Source: Cytobacillus luteolus (GTDB lineage Bacteria; Bacillota; Bacilli; Bacillales; Bacillaceae_L). Taken from it: DNA of 64,000 bases. Positions 17,905 to 25,633 of this stretch are shown in pieces (position 1 is the stretch's first letter; every line of letters starts with the position of its first letter). Position numbers and translations under genes: made by a program. The stretch lies in the NCBI RefSeq assembly GCF_017873715.1, contig NZ_JAGGKM010000002.1, positions 434,001-498,000 of the forward strand. The letters run 5' to 3'. The notes beneath the pieces were generated by a model, which saw only the letters and a list, made by a program, of their open reading frames with translations, searched no databases and was not told the DNA's origin.

Positions 17905-17937
17905 AAAGCTTTCCGAACTTTACGCCGGAAAGCTTTA
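17905..17937. terminator. Bidirectional terminator between tmcAL and ylbL
   Basis: AAAGCTTTCCG and CGGAAAGCTTT form an 11-bp stem; on the minus strand it ends in TTTTTTATT, on the plus strand in a weaker TTTACTTATTT. Confidence 0.85.
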
Positions 17938-17942
17938 CTTAT

Positions 17943-18974
17943 TTAGTCATTCTTTTTTGGTAAGCTATTTAAATAGTCTAAAGCATCCTGAAAAGTATCA
18001 ACCGGGACAATCTTCATTTCCGTTTCAATGTCCTTGGCTGCCTCTAATGCTTCATTGTAGTTCGATTTAGGAGAGTTTTTCTCGTTTGGAGCAAAGAACA
18101 CTTCCACTCCGGAGTTATGTGCCGCAACTATCTTTTGTGAAATCCCACCTATTCTTCCTACTTCACCTTTTTCATTAATGGTACCTGTACCCGCTATTTC
18201 ATAACCCTTTGTTAGATCATCTTCCGTTAATTGATTTAAAATTTCTAAGGAAAACATTAATCCTGCTGAAGGTCCACCAATCTGTTCGGAGTTAATCGTA
18301 ATATCTGGTTCTACACTTATTTCACGGTCAGTAACCAAAGATATCCCGATCCCAAATTTTGCTGGATCGTCAGGAAATTTTGCTATTGGGATGGTAATCG
18401 TCTCTTGCTGCCCATTTCTTTCATAATCCAACTCGACTTGATCACCTTCTTGCTTCTTACTAACAATTTCAATAAACTCATCTGACGTTTGAAAAGCTTG
18501 ACCATCAACCTGATAAATCCGGTCTCCTGCTTTTAACATTTGATATGCTGGCATTCCTTCAAGCACGGACATGACATATACTCCATGATACTCAAAAGTA
18601 ACAGGCTTATTTGCATGACGATAGGCAACGGCAATCGCAGACTCTTTTGAACCCTCCATAAGATGAAGTTGACGATTTGAATACTCTTCGTCACTTTCCC
18701 CCTCATAACGGATTTGTTCTATTGGATAGATAAAATGATATTTATTTACATGGGCCCAACCGTAAGTGAAAACATTCGCTCTTCCCATTCTAACGGTAGT
18801 TAACATAAAACTTCCTTTTTCTTCATCAAAACCACCTTCAATGTTGACAAGTGGTTGTAGCTCTGTAGCCATCCCCGGTTTTGTGACATAATAAGGCAAT
18901 TGAACGAACGTTAAAGCGATTGCTATGATAGAGCTAATCACCAATATTTTTATGTATGTACTATTTCGCTTCAT
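17943..18974 (-). CDS. ylbL: PDZ-Lon serine protease YlbL
   Basis: YlbL is a membrane-anchored protease with a role in turnover of the SOS division inhibitor YneA in B. subtilis. The 343-residue protein has an N-terminal membrane segment (about 9-27), a PDZ domain (around VMSVLEGMPAYQMLKAGDRI), and a Lon-type S16 domain. The catalytic Ser is in GGPSAGLMFSLE and the Lys in VGRIGGISQKIVAA. The ATG at 18974 follows GGAAGGAG and overlaps the end of ylbK by 14 nt, so the two are coupled. Confidence 0.93.
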   Translation of the reverse strand: MKRNSTYIKILVISSIIAIALTFVQLPYYVTKPGMATELQPLVNIEGGFDEEKGSFMLTTVRMGRANVFTYGWAHVNKYHFIYPIEQIRYEGESDEEYSNRQLHLMEGSKESAIAVAYRHANKPVTFEYHGVYVMSVLEGMPAYQMLKAGDRIYQVDGQAFQTSDEFIEIVSKKQEGDQVELDYERNGQQETITIPIAKFPDDPAKFGIGISLVTDREISVEPDITINSEQIGGPSAGLMFSLEILNQLTEDDLTKGYEIAGTGTINEKGEVGRIGGISQKIVAAHNSGVEVFFAPNEKNSPKSNYNEALEAAKDIETEMKIVPVDTFQDALDYLNSLPKKND

Positions 18975-19758
18975 TCTGTTTCTCCTTCCACTCCTCAATT
19001 AATTGTTTTATTTTTGGAATGTGTTGTTTCGTTTCTTCTTCTCCAATACGGATAATTTCTTCAATATTAGTGAAAGCCCTTGAACTAAATTGTTCAACTC
19101 TAGGTCGGATCATGATATCTGAGCCGATTTCCCTATGCCGTACAAGCTCATCTTGCATAATATCTATACTTTGTAGGATAACATCAAAAATAGATGTTAT
19201 GTCTTCATTCCTCTTTACATGAGAGACATCCACAGCAATAATAATATCTGCTCCCATCTCCCTTACAACTGAAACAGGTACACGATCTATTACCCCACCA
19301 TCTACAAGTAAACGACCTTCTACCCTTTCTGGTACAAAGATTCCCGGGATTGCAATACTTGCCCTAACAGCATCTGCTATTGAACCACTTCGAAAGACGA
19401 CCTTCTCTCCCTTGATTAAATCAGTCGCAACAATTCCGATTGGGATGTCTAGCTGCTCAATTGTTTTATTATGAGTAAATAAACGAATAAGTTCTTTCAC
19501 ACGCTTCCCTGATATAAAACCCATTTTAGGAACTGTAAAATCCAAGTAATATTTTCTTTTAAAAGCAACTGCAAATTTATATAAACGCTCAATATCTAAC
19601 CCAGCACCATAAAACGAGGCCACTAAAGCTCCCATACTACTACCTGCAATCATGTCAATTGGTATATTTTCTTCTTTAAGCACCTTTATTACACCTAAAT
19701 GTGCAAACCCGCGTGCTCCCCCAGAACCTAAAGCCAGACCAATCTTCGGTTGAGACAA
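18961..19758 (-). CDS. ylbK: Patatin-like phospholipase/esterase YlbK
   Basis: This patatin-family serine hydrolase has 265 residues. The oxyanion loop GSGGARG is at about 11-17, the nucleophile in GSSMGAL near residue 40, and the catalytic Asp in DGGVIDRVP. Patatin domains hydrolyse lipid esters; the real substrate here is unknown. The first possible start, GTG at 19767, lacks a ribosome binding site, whereas TTG 19758 has GGGGTGAT eight bases upstream, so TTG is chosen. It overlaps ylbL, matching the ylbK-ylbL pair of B. subtilis. Confidence 0.9.
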   Translation of the reverse strand: MSQPKIGLALGSGGARGFAHLGVIKVLKEENIPIDMIAGSSMGALVASFYGAGLDIERLYKFAVAFKRKYYLDFTVPKMGFISGKRVKELIRLFTHNKTIEQLDIPIGIVATDLIKGEKVVFRSGSIADAVRASIAIPGIFVPERVEGRLLVDGGVIDRVPVSVVREMGADIIIAVDVSHVKRNEDITSIFDVILQSIDIMQDELVRHREIGSDIMIRPRVEQFSSRAFTNIEEIIRIGEEETKQHIPKIKQLIEEWKEKQNEAK

Positions 19759-19973
19759 GCATATCACCCCACACTAATACTTTCGTGCCTTACGTTAATA
19801 TTGGTTAAAAATTAAATCTTGTACAATCTTATGGTCTAAAATTAGCACCTATACACGTATATTGAAATATAATTGATTGTCCTAATTTAAGGATTTATTA
19901 CTACTATGTTCTCATATTCTATCATTCATCATGACAAGTTGTATAGAATTTGGCATGCTAGGAGGCACAGCTC

Positions 19974-21197
19974 TTGACACGTTCCCGAATGAAAACAGTT
20001 GTATTAGCATCATTTGTTATAATTATGGCGTCAGCCTTGGTAACATTCCCAAAAGAATCACTCGAAGCATCGAAAATTGGATTAAGTATGTGGTGGGAGG
20101 TTGTTTTTCCTTCTCTTCTACCTTTCTTTATTGTCGCAGAGATGTTAATTGGGTTTGGAGTAGTCAAATTTATTGGCGTCTTATTGGAACCACTCATGAG
20201 GCCCTTATTTAGAGTTCCTGGTGTTGGAGGGTTTGCTTGGGCGATGGGGATGGCATCAGGGTTTCCGGCTGGGGCAAAAATTACAGCAAGACTTAGACAA
20301 GAAGAACAAATCACTGCTATAGAGGCTGAAAGACTAGTTTCATTTACAAATGCCTCAAATCCTCTCTTTATATTTGGTGCAATTGCAGTAGGTTTTTTTG
20401 GTAATCCGAATTTAGGGATTATTCTAGCACTATCCCACTATCTAGGAAGCTTTATCGTTGGAATAGTCATGCGCTTCCATGGACCGAATGAACAAAAAGG
20501 TAAGGAAAAGCAAAAACTGAAACCATCATTAGTGGAAGCTTTAAGGGTTCTCCACCGAACTCGATTAAATGATAAACGCCCTCTAGGTAAATTATTAGGT
20601 GATGCTGTTATATCATCCATTCAAACCCTATTAATGATTGGTGGATTTATTATATTATTCTCTGTCTTTAACAGACTTTTGTCGCTAGTAAATATAACAG
20701 AATTAATTGGTTACTTTACTTCCTTTAGTCTACAACTTTTTAAACTATCACCAGACCTTAGCATCCCGCTTATATCAGGGTTATTCGAAATTACATTAGG
20801 AAGTAAATTAGCAAGTGAATTAATGGACGTAGAGTTACTTCAGCAGTTAATCATTACTAGTTTTATACTTGGCTTTAGCGGCTTTTCGATTCACGCACAG
20901 GTTGCGAGTATTATCGCTGACACAGATATCCGTTATAAACCATTTTTTTTCGCAAGAATCTTACAGGGATTTATTTCTGCGATCCTGGCATTAGTTCTTT
21001 GGAAACCAGTCTACCTTGACAATTTAGCATATGGTGAAGTCATTCCCGTTTCTCTCATAGAACAGCCTAGTGTATGGGCCAACTCACTATGGGGGCTTCT
21101 CTCTACCTACGGGCCAATCATAACATTGATATCCTTAACTCTATACATTTTTGTTTACGCATCCAGACTATTTTCTTTAAATACTCACAAAAGATGA
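19974..21197 (+). CDS. ylbJ: Sporulation integral membrane protein YlbJ
   Basis: YlbJ is a polytopic mother-cell membrane protein required for resistant spores in B. subtilis. The 407 residues contain about nine to ten hydrophobic segments and two nucleoside-recognition (Gate-like) segments: SLLPFFIVAEMLIGFG with GFPAGAKITARL, and the later GLFEITLGSKLASE with GFSIHAQVASI. Gate-domain proteins resemble nucleoside transporters, but no substrate is established. It starts at TTG 19974, eight bases after AGGAGG, and runs opposite to its neighbours as in B. subtilis. Confidence 0.92.
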   Translation: MTRSRMKTVVLASFVIIMASALVTFPKESLEASKIGLSMWWEVVFPSLLPFFIVAEMLIGFGVVKFIGVLLEPLMRPLFRVPGVGGFAWAMGMASGFPAGAKITARLRQEEQITAIEAERLVSFTNASNPLFIFGAIAVGFFGNPNLGIILALSHYLGSFIVGIVMRFHGPNEQKGKEKQKLKPSLVEALRVLHRTRLNDKRPLGKLLGDAVISSIQTLLMIGGFIILFSVFNRLLSLVNITELIGYFTSFSLQLFKLSPDLSIPLISGLFEITLGSKLASELMDVELLQQLIITSFILGFSGFSIHAQVASIIADTDIRYKPFFFARILQGFISAILALVLWKPVYLDNLAYGEVIPVSLIEQPSVWANSLWGLLSTYGPIITLISLTLYIFVYASRLFSLNTHKR

Positions 21198-21206
21198 TTC
21201 AATAAA

Positions 21207-21234
21207 AGAACTCGCCATTTTCGGCGAGTTCTCT

Positions 21235-21236
<2 letters not shown>
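21207..21236. terminator. Bidirectional terminator between ylbJ and coaD
   Basis: AGAACTCGCC and GGCGAGTTCT form a perfect 10-bp stem with a 6-nt loop, T-rich on both sides; it overlaps the last bases of coaD. Confidence 0.85.
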
Positions 21237-21726
<490 letters not shown>

Positions 21727-22287
21727 CTAATCCTCATTTCTACTTTGGAATACCGAAACAGACGTAACTCCATAGTTTTCAAACTTTATTCTTTTTAATG
21801 CACCTATGCTGCTAGGTAAATCAACCTCATCGCTGTGCTCTGCAATTATGTATCCATCTTCATTTAGTAGATGATTATTTTCTATCTTCGAGATAAGCTC
21901 GTTTAACTGCTGTTTTTTATAAGGTGGATCAAGGAAAATTAAATCAAAGCGAAGGTTACGTTTTAGAATCGCTTTTAATGCACGTTCAGCATCGTTTCGG
22001 TAAACCTCTACATTATCTGTGAATTTACACGCTTCAACATTTGATCGAATCGTTTGTATAGCTTTCTGATCTTTATCAACGAAAATGACTTTGTCTAGAC
22101 CTCGACTGAGAGCCTCTATACCTAAGCCTCCACTACCACCAAATAAATCAAGACCAACTCCTCCATCAAAATAGGGACCGACTATATTAAAGATTGCCTC
22201 TTTTACTTTATCAGTAGTTGGTCTAGTGGACATTCCTGGTACAGCTTTTAACGGTCGACCCTTACACACTCCAGAAACTACTCTCAT
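21727..22287 (-). CDS. rsmD: 16S rRNA (guanine(966)-N(2))-methyltransferase RsmD
   Basis: RsmD methylates G966 of 16S rRNA in the assembled 30S subunit. The 186 residues begin MRVVSGVCKGRPLKAVPG, with the SAM-binding motif LDLFGGSGGLGIEALSRG and the catalytic DPPY in FLDPPYKKQQL. The ATG at 22287 lies behind GGTGAAAAAA; an in-frame GTG at 22299 has no clear site. It is the B. subtilis ylbH gene and forms a unit with coaD. The upstream region carries a structured RNA element described separately. Confidence 0.95.
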   Translation of the reverse strand: MRVVSGVCKGRPLKAVPGMSTRPTTDKVKEAIFNIVGPYFDGGVGLDLFGGSGGLGIEALSRGLDKVIFVDKDQKAIQTIRSNVEACKFTDNVEVYRNDAERALKAILKRNLRFDLIFLDPPYKKQQLNELISKIENNHLLNEDGYIIAEHSDEVDLPSSIGALKRIKFENYGVTSVSVFQSRNED

Positions 22288-22421
22288 TTTTTTCACCACA
22301 CTCTATTAAAAAGATTATTATTTTGAAATTGTATACAATCCCATTGCTTACTTATAACTATAATTATTTAACATCCTACCATAAACATTAGCAAGAGGCT
22401 AGAACTCAATGTTATAACCTC

Positions 22422-22538
22422 TTATCCAAAAAAATAGGGTTTGGATGTATACTCAATGCAAGAATGGTCATAATTAGTAAAGACAACATCATTCGAGGAT
22501 GTTGTTGCCAACCGCGGAGAAGACTTACGTTTCCCCAT
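22422..22538 (-). CDS. Candidate 38-residue small ORF in the rsmD leader
   Basis: An ATG at 22538 has a strong GGAGG site eight bases upstream and opens 38 codons, beginning MGKRKSSPRLATTSSND and ending KPYFFG. The N-terminus is basic and the sequence is not recognisable. The ribosome binding site and start codon lie within an imperfect hairpin (AACCGGAGGAAGAACTTA against TAAGTCTTCTCCGCGGTT), so translation may depend on structure. It is 135 bp upstream of rsmD on the same strand. It could be a leader peptide, or the good ribosome binding site could be an accident of the opposite strand being C-rich. Confidence 0.35.
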   Translation of the reverse strand: MGKRKSSPRLATTSSNDVVFTNYDHSCIEYTSKPYFFG

Positions 22539-22642
22539 AAGTTCTTCCTCCGGTTTCTCCTCTCCCTTTGCCTTCCACTTTGAGACATTATTGTTTTCAA
22601 CTTTGGAAGGAACCTGCAGGATATTCTGCAGGTCTTTTTTTT
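22452..22642 (+). ncRNA. Structured RNA locus upstream of rsmD (possible C-rich small RNA; 'ylbH leader' region)
   Basis: On the plus strand there are, in order, a hairpin ACAACATC/GATGTTGT (near 22482-22504), a longer imperfect hairpin (22510-22554), an unpaired pyrimidine-rich stretch TTTCTCCTCTCCCTTTGCC, a stem CCTTCCA/TGGAAGG, and a strong terminator. The C-rich stretch could pair with Shine-Dalgarno sequences, as in RsaE/RoxS-type small RNAs. A conserved motif of unknown function called the ylbH leader is known upstream of this gene in Bacillus, on the other strand. The 5' end and the true strand are uncertain. Confidence 0.5.
22612..22642 (+). terminator. Strong plus-strand terminator with no annotated upstream plus-strand gene
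   Basis: ACCTGCAG and CTGCAGGT form an 8-bp stem with a 6-nt loop, followed by CTTTTTTTT on the plus strand only. The preceding plus-strand gene, ylbJ, already ends at its own terminator near 21230, so this must serve a transcript starting within 22.3-22.6 kb. Confidence 0.85.
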
Positions 22643-22702
22643 GTGGTCTAGGAAATTTTAATAATCTAACATTGTGGATAACTAGGGCTTAAGTTTTACT
22701 AC

Positions 22703-22827
22703 GTCCAGCTCCAGCGCCTAGCCCCTCGAGGTCAAATAACCTGTGCCATAAAAAGTCGAAGTGCAGACTTTTTATGGCACAGAACATTTGCTTGTCGGGA
22801 CTGATCAAGGCGCTTGCGCTTTTGTTC
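22703..22827 (+). repeat. Intergenic palindromic repeat element (Bacillus-type, MITE-like)
   Basis: The element opens GTCCAGCTCCAGCGCC and closes CAAGGCGCTTGCG, whose GGCGCT pairs with AGCGCC. Inside it are CTAGCCCCTCGAGG and CTTGTCGGGACTGATC. In the centre a perfect 17-bp inverted repeat (CTGTGCCATAAAAAGTC, arms 22741-22757 and 22766-22782) forms a long hairpin. I recognise this type of sequence from intergenic regions of many Bacillus genomes, where it occurs in many copies. It is GC-richer than its surroundings. Only one copy is seen in this window. Confidence 0.75.
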
Positions 22828-22888
22828 TTTTATTTTGATGTCAACTCGTGGTAAAGTAATGTGGGAGAAAAAAGAGGAGGACATGAAA

Positions 22889-23278
22889 ATGATTCAACGA
22901 TTTATTGAACTTGGCGAAGGCTATTCAGATATTTATGAGCTAATTGAACTCACTAGAGCAAACAAACATCGAGTGTCAAAAATGTTTGTTTTAAATACAA
23001 AGCATAATGGACGGGATTTATCCTCATTTATCGTAGCATTACACCCTACTGATCCAGGAAAATTCCAAGCACTATACATTTGTAGAGAAGGCATTCCAAA
23101 TCATGAAGTAACACCAAATAAAAGATATGAACTATTTACCCAATTAGCCACTGAAGTAGAACAACAAATCATCTCCTTTGATGTTAAACATTCCTCAATG
23201 TTTGGAGAAAAAGAACTATACTTCCAGCACCTTATTGGCATCCTTAGAATGAACCGTTATATTCCACCTATGCAATAA
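22889..23278 (+). CDS. Conserved Bacillaceae protein of unknown function (DUF7147-like)
   Basis: A 129-residue soluble protein beginning MIQRFIELGEGYSDIYELIE. It has no membrane segment and no catalytic motif that I can recognise; related Bacillus proteins have sometimes been labelled methylthioribose kinase without support. The ATG at 22889 is eight bases after GAGGAGG; an ATG six bases earlier is too close to that site, and the longer frame runs back into the palindromic repeat. It stands alone on the plus strand between the rsmD leader and ylbG, and ends at a terminator. Confidence 0.75.
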   Translation: MIQRFIELGEGYSDIYELIELTRANKHRVSKMFVLNTKHNGRDLSSFIVALHPTDPGKFQALYICREGIPNHEVTPNKRYELFTQLATEVEQQIISFDVKHSSMFGEKELYFQHLIGILRMNRYIPPMQ

Positions 23279-23287
23279 ATGAGAAAA

Positions 23288-23312
23288 AACCACTTACCTC
23301 TGTAAGTGGTTT
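23288..23312. terminator. Terminator between the DUF7147-like gene and ylbG
   Basis: AACCACTTAC and GTAAGTGGTT pair across a 5-nt loop. A run of six T on the minus strand favours termination of ylbG; the plus side is TTTCATT. Confidence 0.82.
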
Positions 23313-23314
23313 CA

Positions 23315-23590
23315 TTACAATCCAACTTTATAGTCGTATTCTTTAGCCTTATCTGGTCTTGCATTTTCAAATTCCATCTTTAAAAAAGGTTTATAGGAAG
23401 GTTCTACTTTCTTTACAAAGGAAAATGCCTTTAACTTAGTTATCGTATGGTCTAGATCTTCCATATTTATATATATAACTACATACTTTAATTTTTTGGA
23501 TACATAATGAATGTTTCCGAAGCGACGTAGCATTTTTACTTGCTTTAACGAATGCAAATACACAATTATACCTTGACGATTACCAAACAT
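23315..23590 (-). CDS. ylbG: UPF0298 protein YlbG
   Basis: YlbG is a 91-residue conserved Firmicutes protein of unknown function (UPF0298 family). The N-terminal [27 protein letters not shown] and central [12 protein letters not shown] are typical; the C-terminal [14 protein letters not shown] is also conserved. The ATG at 23590 follows AAGGAGAAAATTT. It lies between ylbF and rsmD, matching B. subtilis, but here a plus-strand gene and the RNA locus separate it from rsmD. Confidence 0.92.
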   Translation of the reverse strand: MFGNRQGIIVYLHSLKQVKMLRRFGNIHYVSKKLKYVVIYINMEDLDHTITKLKAFSFVKKVEPSYKPFLKMEFENARPDKAKEYDYKVGL

Positions 23591-23723
23591 AAATTTTCTC
23601 CTTCTAAACGTTCCATTTAACATTGTCCATTATTAGTCTAGCACACCTTTTTGCTATCTTACAATATTTTTCATACAATTTTGAAATTAGTATCTCTCTA
23701 AACCCTTGCCTAAAACAAAAATA

Positions 23724-23743
23724 AAACGGGAGCATATCCCGTC
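23724..23743 (-). terminator. Terminator after ylbF
   Basis: ACGGGA/TCCCGT stem with a 5-nt loop, followed on the minus strand by TTTATTTTTG immediately after the ylbF stop. Confidence 0.75.
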
Positions 23744-24184
23744 TTATTTACATCCGCAGCCCCCACCTGACCCACAACCTCCACCACAACTCATGGAATC
23801 AAAAAAAGGATTTCCTGACGGTACCTTAATATGTTCGGATATAGCAGTTCCTAATTGGACACTTATTTCATCTAGGACAGTTTGAAGATTATTTTCAGCT
23901 TTCTTAAATGCAATAATCGTTTCATTTAGATCTACAGCCCTCTTCAGCTCTCTGATCTCTTTTGATATTTCCTTGTAGTTTGGGTGGTATTTTCCAAACC
24001 TCTGAACTTCCTCATAGCGCTCTTTGCATACTACAAATTCGGAAATCATTTTTTGAGCAACAGGGTCTGTATTTAATGTATATAAACACTCTCGATAATT
24101 ATCGGCAATGTCTGAATGTAGGATCATATTAGCTAATTCTTCTGCTTTTTCCAGTATTTCAATTCTTTCTAATGTGGCAAGCAT
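23744..24184 (-). CDS. ylbF: YlbF, RNase Y specificity (Y-complex) subunit
   Basis: YlbF, YmcA and YaaT form the Y-complex that binds RNase Y and controls mRNA maturation, competence, biofilm and sporulation in B. subtilis. The 146 residues have a helical YlbF/YmcA domain (about 10-115) and a short C-terminal tail with six Cys in SCGGGCGSGGGCGCK. The complex is reported to carry iron-sulfur clusters, and this tail is a likely contributor. The ATG at 24184 follows GGAGGTGTATGC. Confidence 0.93.
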   Translation of the reverse strand: MLATLERIEILEKAEELANMILHSDIADNYRECLYTLNTDPVAQKMISEFVVCKERYEEVQRFGKYHPNYKEISKEIRELKRAVDLNETIIAFKKAENNLQTVLDEISVQLGTAISEHIKVPSGNPFFDSMSCGGGCGSGGGCGCK

Positions 24185-24257
24185 GCATACACCTCCAGAA
24201 TCATCATACCATAGTTTAACCTTGAATTGCTAATTTTGTAAGTCCTACTTTATAATA

Positions 24258-24701
24258 CTAATTTACTATAGATACATCGAACTCTTTACTAATATTGTAT
24301 TTAAGTGAATCATTATGAACTAATTCAAGCTTGACAGTATGGTTTCCTGAAGGTAATTCCTTGATAATAAAAGCTGCGGTTGCTATTTCATCAATCTTTT
24401 CTCCATTGAGGTATAATTCAATATGACCTTCTCCATCAACATTTTTATCCTTGCCTTTGGTAAATGTAAAGTTTGCTATCACACATTCCACATAAACATC
24501 ATTTCCCTTTATTTGGTGCTTAACGTCTATTGACCGTTGGGTTTGAGCAATCGATACCTCAATCGATGGAATATCTTTAGAATGTTCTACCTCCATAGGT
24601 ACTACCTGAGTGTTTGTTTCAGGACGAGGTTTATCATTTGTACATGCAGTTCCAACTAAAGTTAAGGAAAGAATGAACAGTCCAATAAAATACCTTTTCA
24701 T
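24258..24701 (-). CDS. Predicted lipoprotein of unknown function
   Basis: The 147-residue product begins MKRYFIGLFILSLTLVGTAC, a signal peptide with lipobox VGTAC, so it should be lipidated at Cys20 and face outward. The mature part is beta-rich with VEHSKDIPSIEVSIAQ and a C-terminal LPSGNHTVKLELVHND segment resembling an Ig-like or bacterial surface fold (weak impression). It is not present between ylbE and ylbF in B. subtilis. The ATG at 24701 follows GAGGTGATAG. Function is unknown. Confidence 0.75.
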   Translation of the reverse strand: MKRYFIGLFILSLTLVGTACTNDKPRPETNTQVVPMEVEHSKDIPSIEVSIAQTQRSIDVKHQIKGNDVYVECVIANFTFTKGKDKNVDGEGHIELYLNGEKIDEIATAAFIIKELPSGNHTVKLELVHNDSLKYNISKEFDVSIVN

Positions 24702-24781
24702 AACTATCACCTCTTAATGAATAGTGTTGCACGCTTAGAAGGAAAATAATCAAAAAAAAGAGACATCAATGCATTTACATT

Positions 24782-25021
24782 TCAGTCTCCCTCTTTCATT
24801 GATTGATACATATGCAACATCATTGATGCTAATCCAAGGGTGTTTGAAAACTTTTCGACCTTATCAGGAATAGTTTGCTTATAATAATACATAGAAGAAA
24901 GTTTTAAGGATTCAATATCCGTGGGATTCCTTGTAAGATTTCGATACCACCTTGGATTTGCTCTAATAAATTGAAGTATCTTTTTATCTTCTTGAATAAG
25001 CTGAACGACATCTTTTCTCAT
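24782..25021 (-). CDS. ylbE: YlbE-like protein
   Basis: A 79-residue conserved Bacillus protein of the YlbE family, function unknown. The segment FIRANPRWYRNLTRNP is the family hallmark. No signal peptide or membrane segment is visible. It starts at ATG 25021 behind AAGGGG and follows ylbD by 33 nt, so the two form an operon as in B. subtilis. Confidence 0.88.
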   Translation of the reverse strand: MRKDVVQLIQEDKKILQFIRANPRWYRNLTRNPTDIESLKLSSMYYYKQTIPDKVEKFSNTLGLASMMLHMYQSMKEGD

Positions 25022-25054
25022 AGTTATACAATCCCCTTGCTAGAAAACCAACTG

Positions 25055-25471
25055 TTAGTCCTTACGAAAAGAAAATGGATGGTTCCCTCCTGTTGGTTGC
25101 TGTCCAGTATTGTTCGTATTTCCACCCTGAAATTGACTTATTACACTTTGAATTGTAGATATTGCACTACCAGCATTTGATATCTGTTGTTGAAATTGAT
25201 TCATATCCACATTTTTTATCATTGTAAAGATTTGTGACATAAAGTCTTTTTTTGATTCACTGTTAGATTCACTGTTAGATTCACTGTTAGATCCAGATTG
25301 GTTACTTTTATATTTTTCCCATGACTTATCACTTTCACCTAGAAGATACCAATCCTCATATACCTCTTGCCAAGATTTCTTTCCAACTCTAACCTCTTGA
25401 ATTAACTGAGGATGCTCTCTTACAAACTCCTTAAATTTCACAATAGATGGATGTACTTGCTGCTTACTCAT
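25055..25471 (-). CDS. ylbD: Spore coat protein YlbD-like
   Basis: YlbD is a spore coat protein in B. subtilis. The 138-residue product has a conserved N-terminal part (VKFKEFVREHPQLIQEVR, SWQEVYEDWYLLGE), a low-complexity linker made of a repeated SNSE tetrapeptide, a central helix, and a Gln/Gly/Asn-rich C-terminal tail (FQGGNTNNTGQQPTGG). Low-complexity, Gln-rich tails are common in coat proteins. The ATG at 25471 is preceded by GAGGTGAGG. Confidence 0.85.
   Translation of the reverse strand: MSKQQVHPSIVKFKEFVREHPQLIQEVRVGKKSWQEVYEDWYLLGESDKSWEKYKSNQSGSNSESNSESNSESKKDFMSQIFTMIKNVDMNQFQQQISNAGSAISTIQSVISQFQGGNTNNTGQQPTGGNHPFSFRKD
25254..25289 (-). repeat. Three tandem 12-bp repeats inside ylbD
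   Basis: Three exact copies of GATTCACTGTTA on the plus strand encode the Ser-Asn-Ser-Glu linker in ylbD. The unit is a multiple of three, so copy-number change keeps the frame. Confidence 0.9.
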
Positions 25472-25633
25472 ATACCTCACCTCATTATTAATACAATTGC
25501 CTACTACATACTATCTGGAATATGCCCTTATTGTTCGCCCAAATTTTAAACAATTGAAAAATTGCCAAATGACTTAAATTGTTGTTACAATGTCAATATT
25601 ACTTAGGAATAATGAAAGAAGGATTTTTAAATA

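Noticed and set aside
22510-22530. ACCGCGGAGAAG considered as a T-box antiterminator motif
   Set aside because: The T-box core (AGGGTGGNACCGCG) and specifier stem are absent, and no aminoacyl-tRNA synthetase or amino-acid gene follows.
22412-22600. 62-residue minus-strand ORF in the rsmD leader, beginning at TTG
   Set aside because: It has no ribosome binding site (CCTTCC upstream) and runs through the hairpins in a different frame from the 38-codon ORF, which has a strong site.
25254-25289. Short tandem repeats considered as a CRISPR array
   Set aside because: The units are 12 bp with no spacers and lie in frame within ylbD; no cas genes are present.
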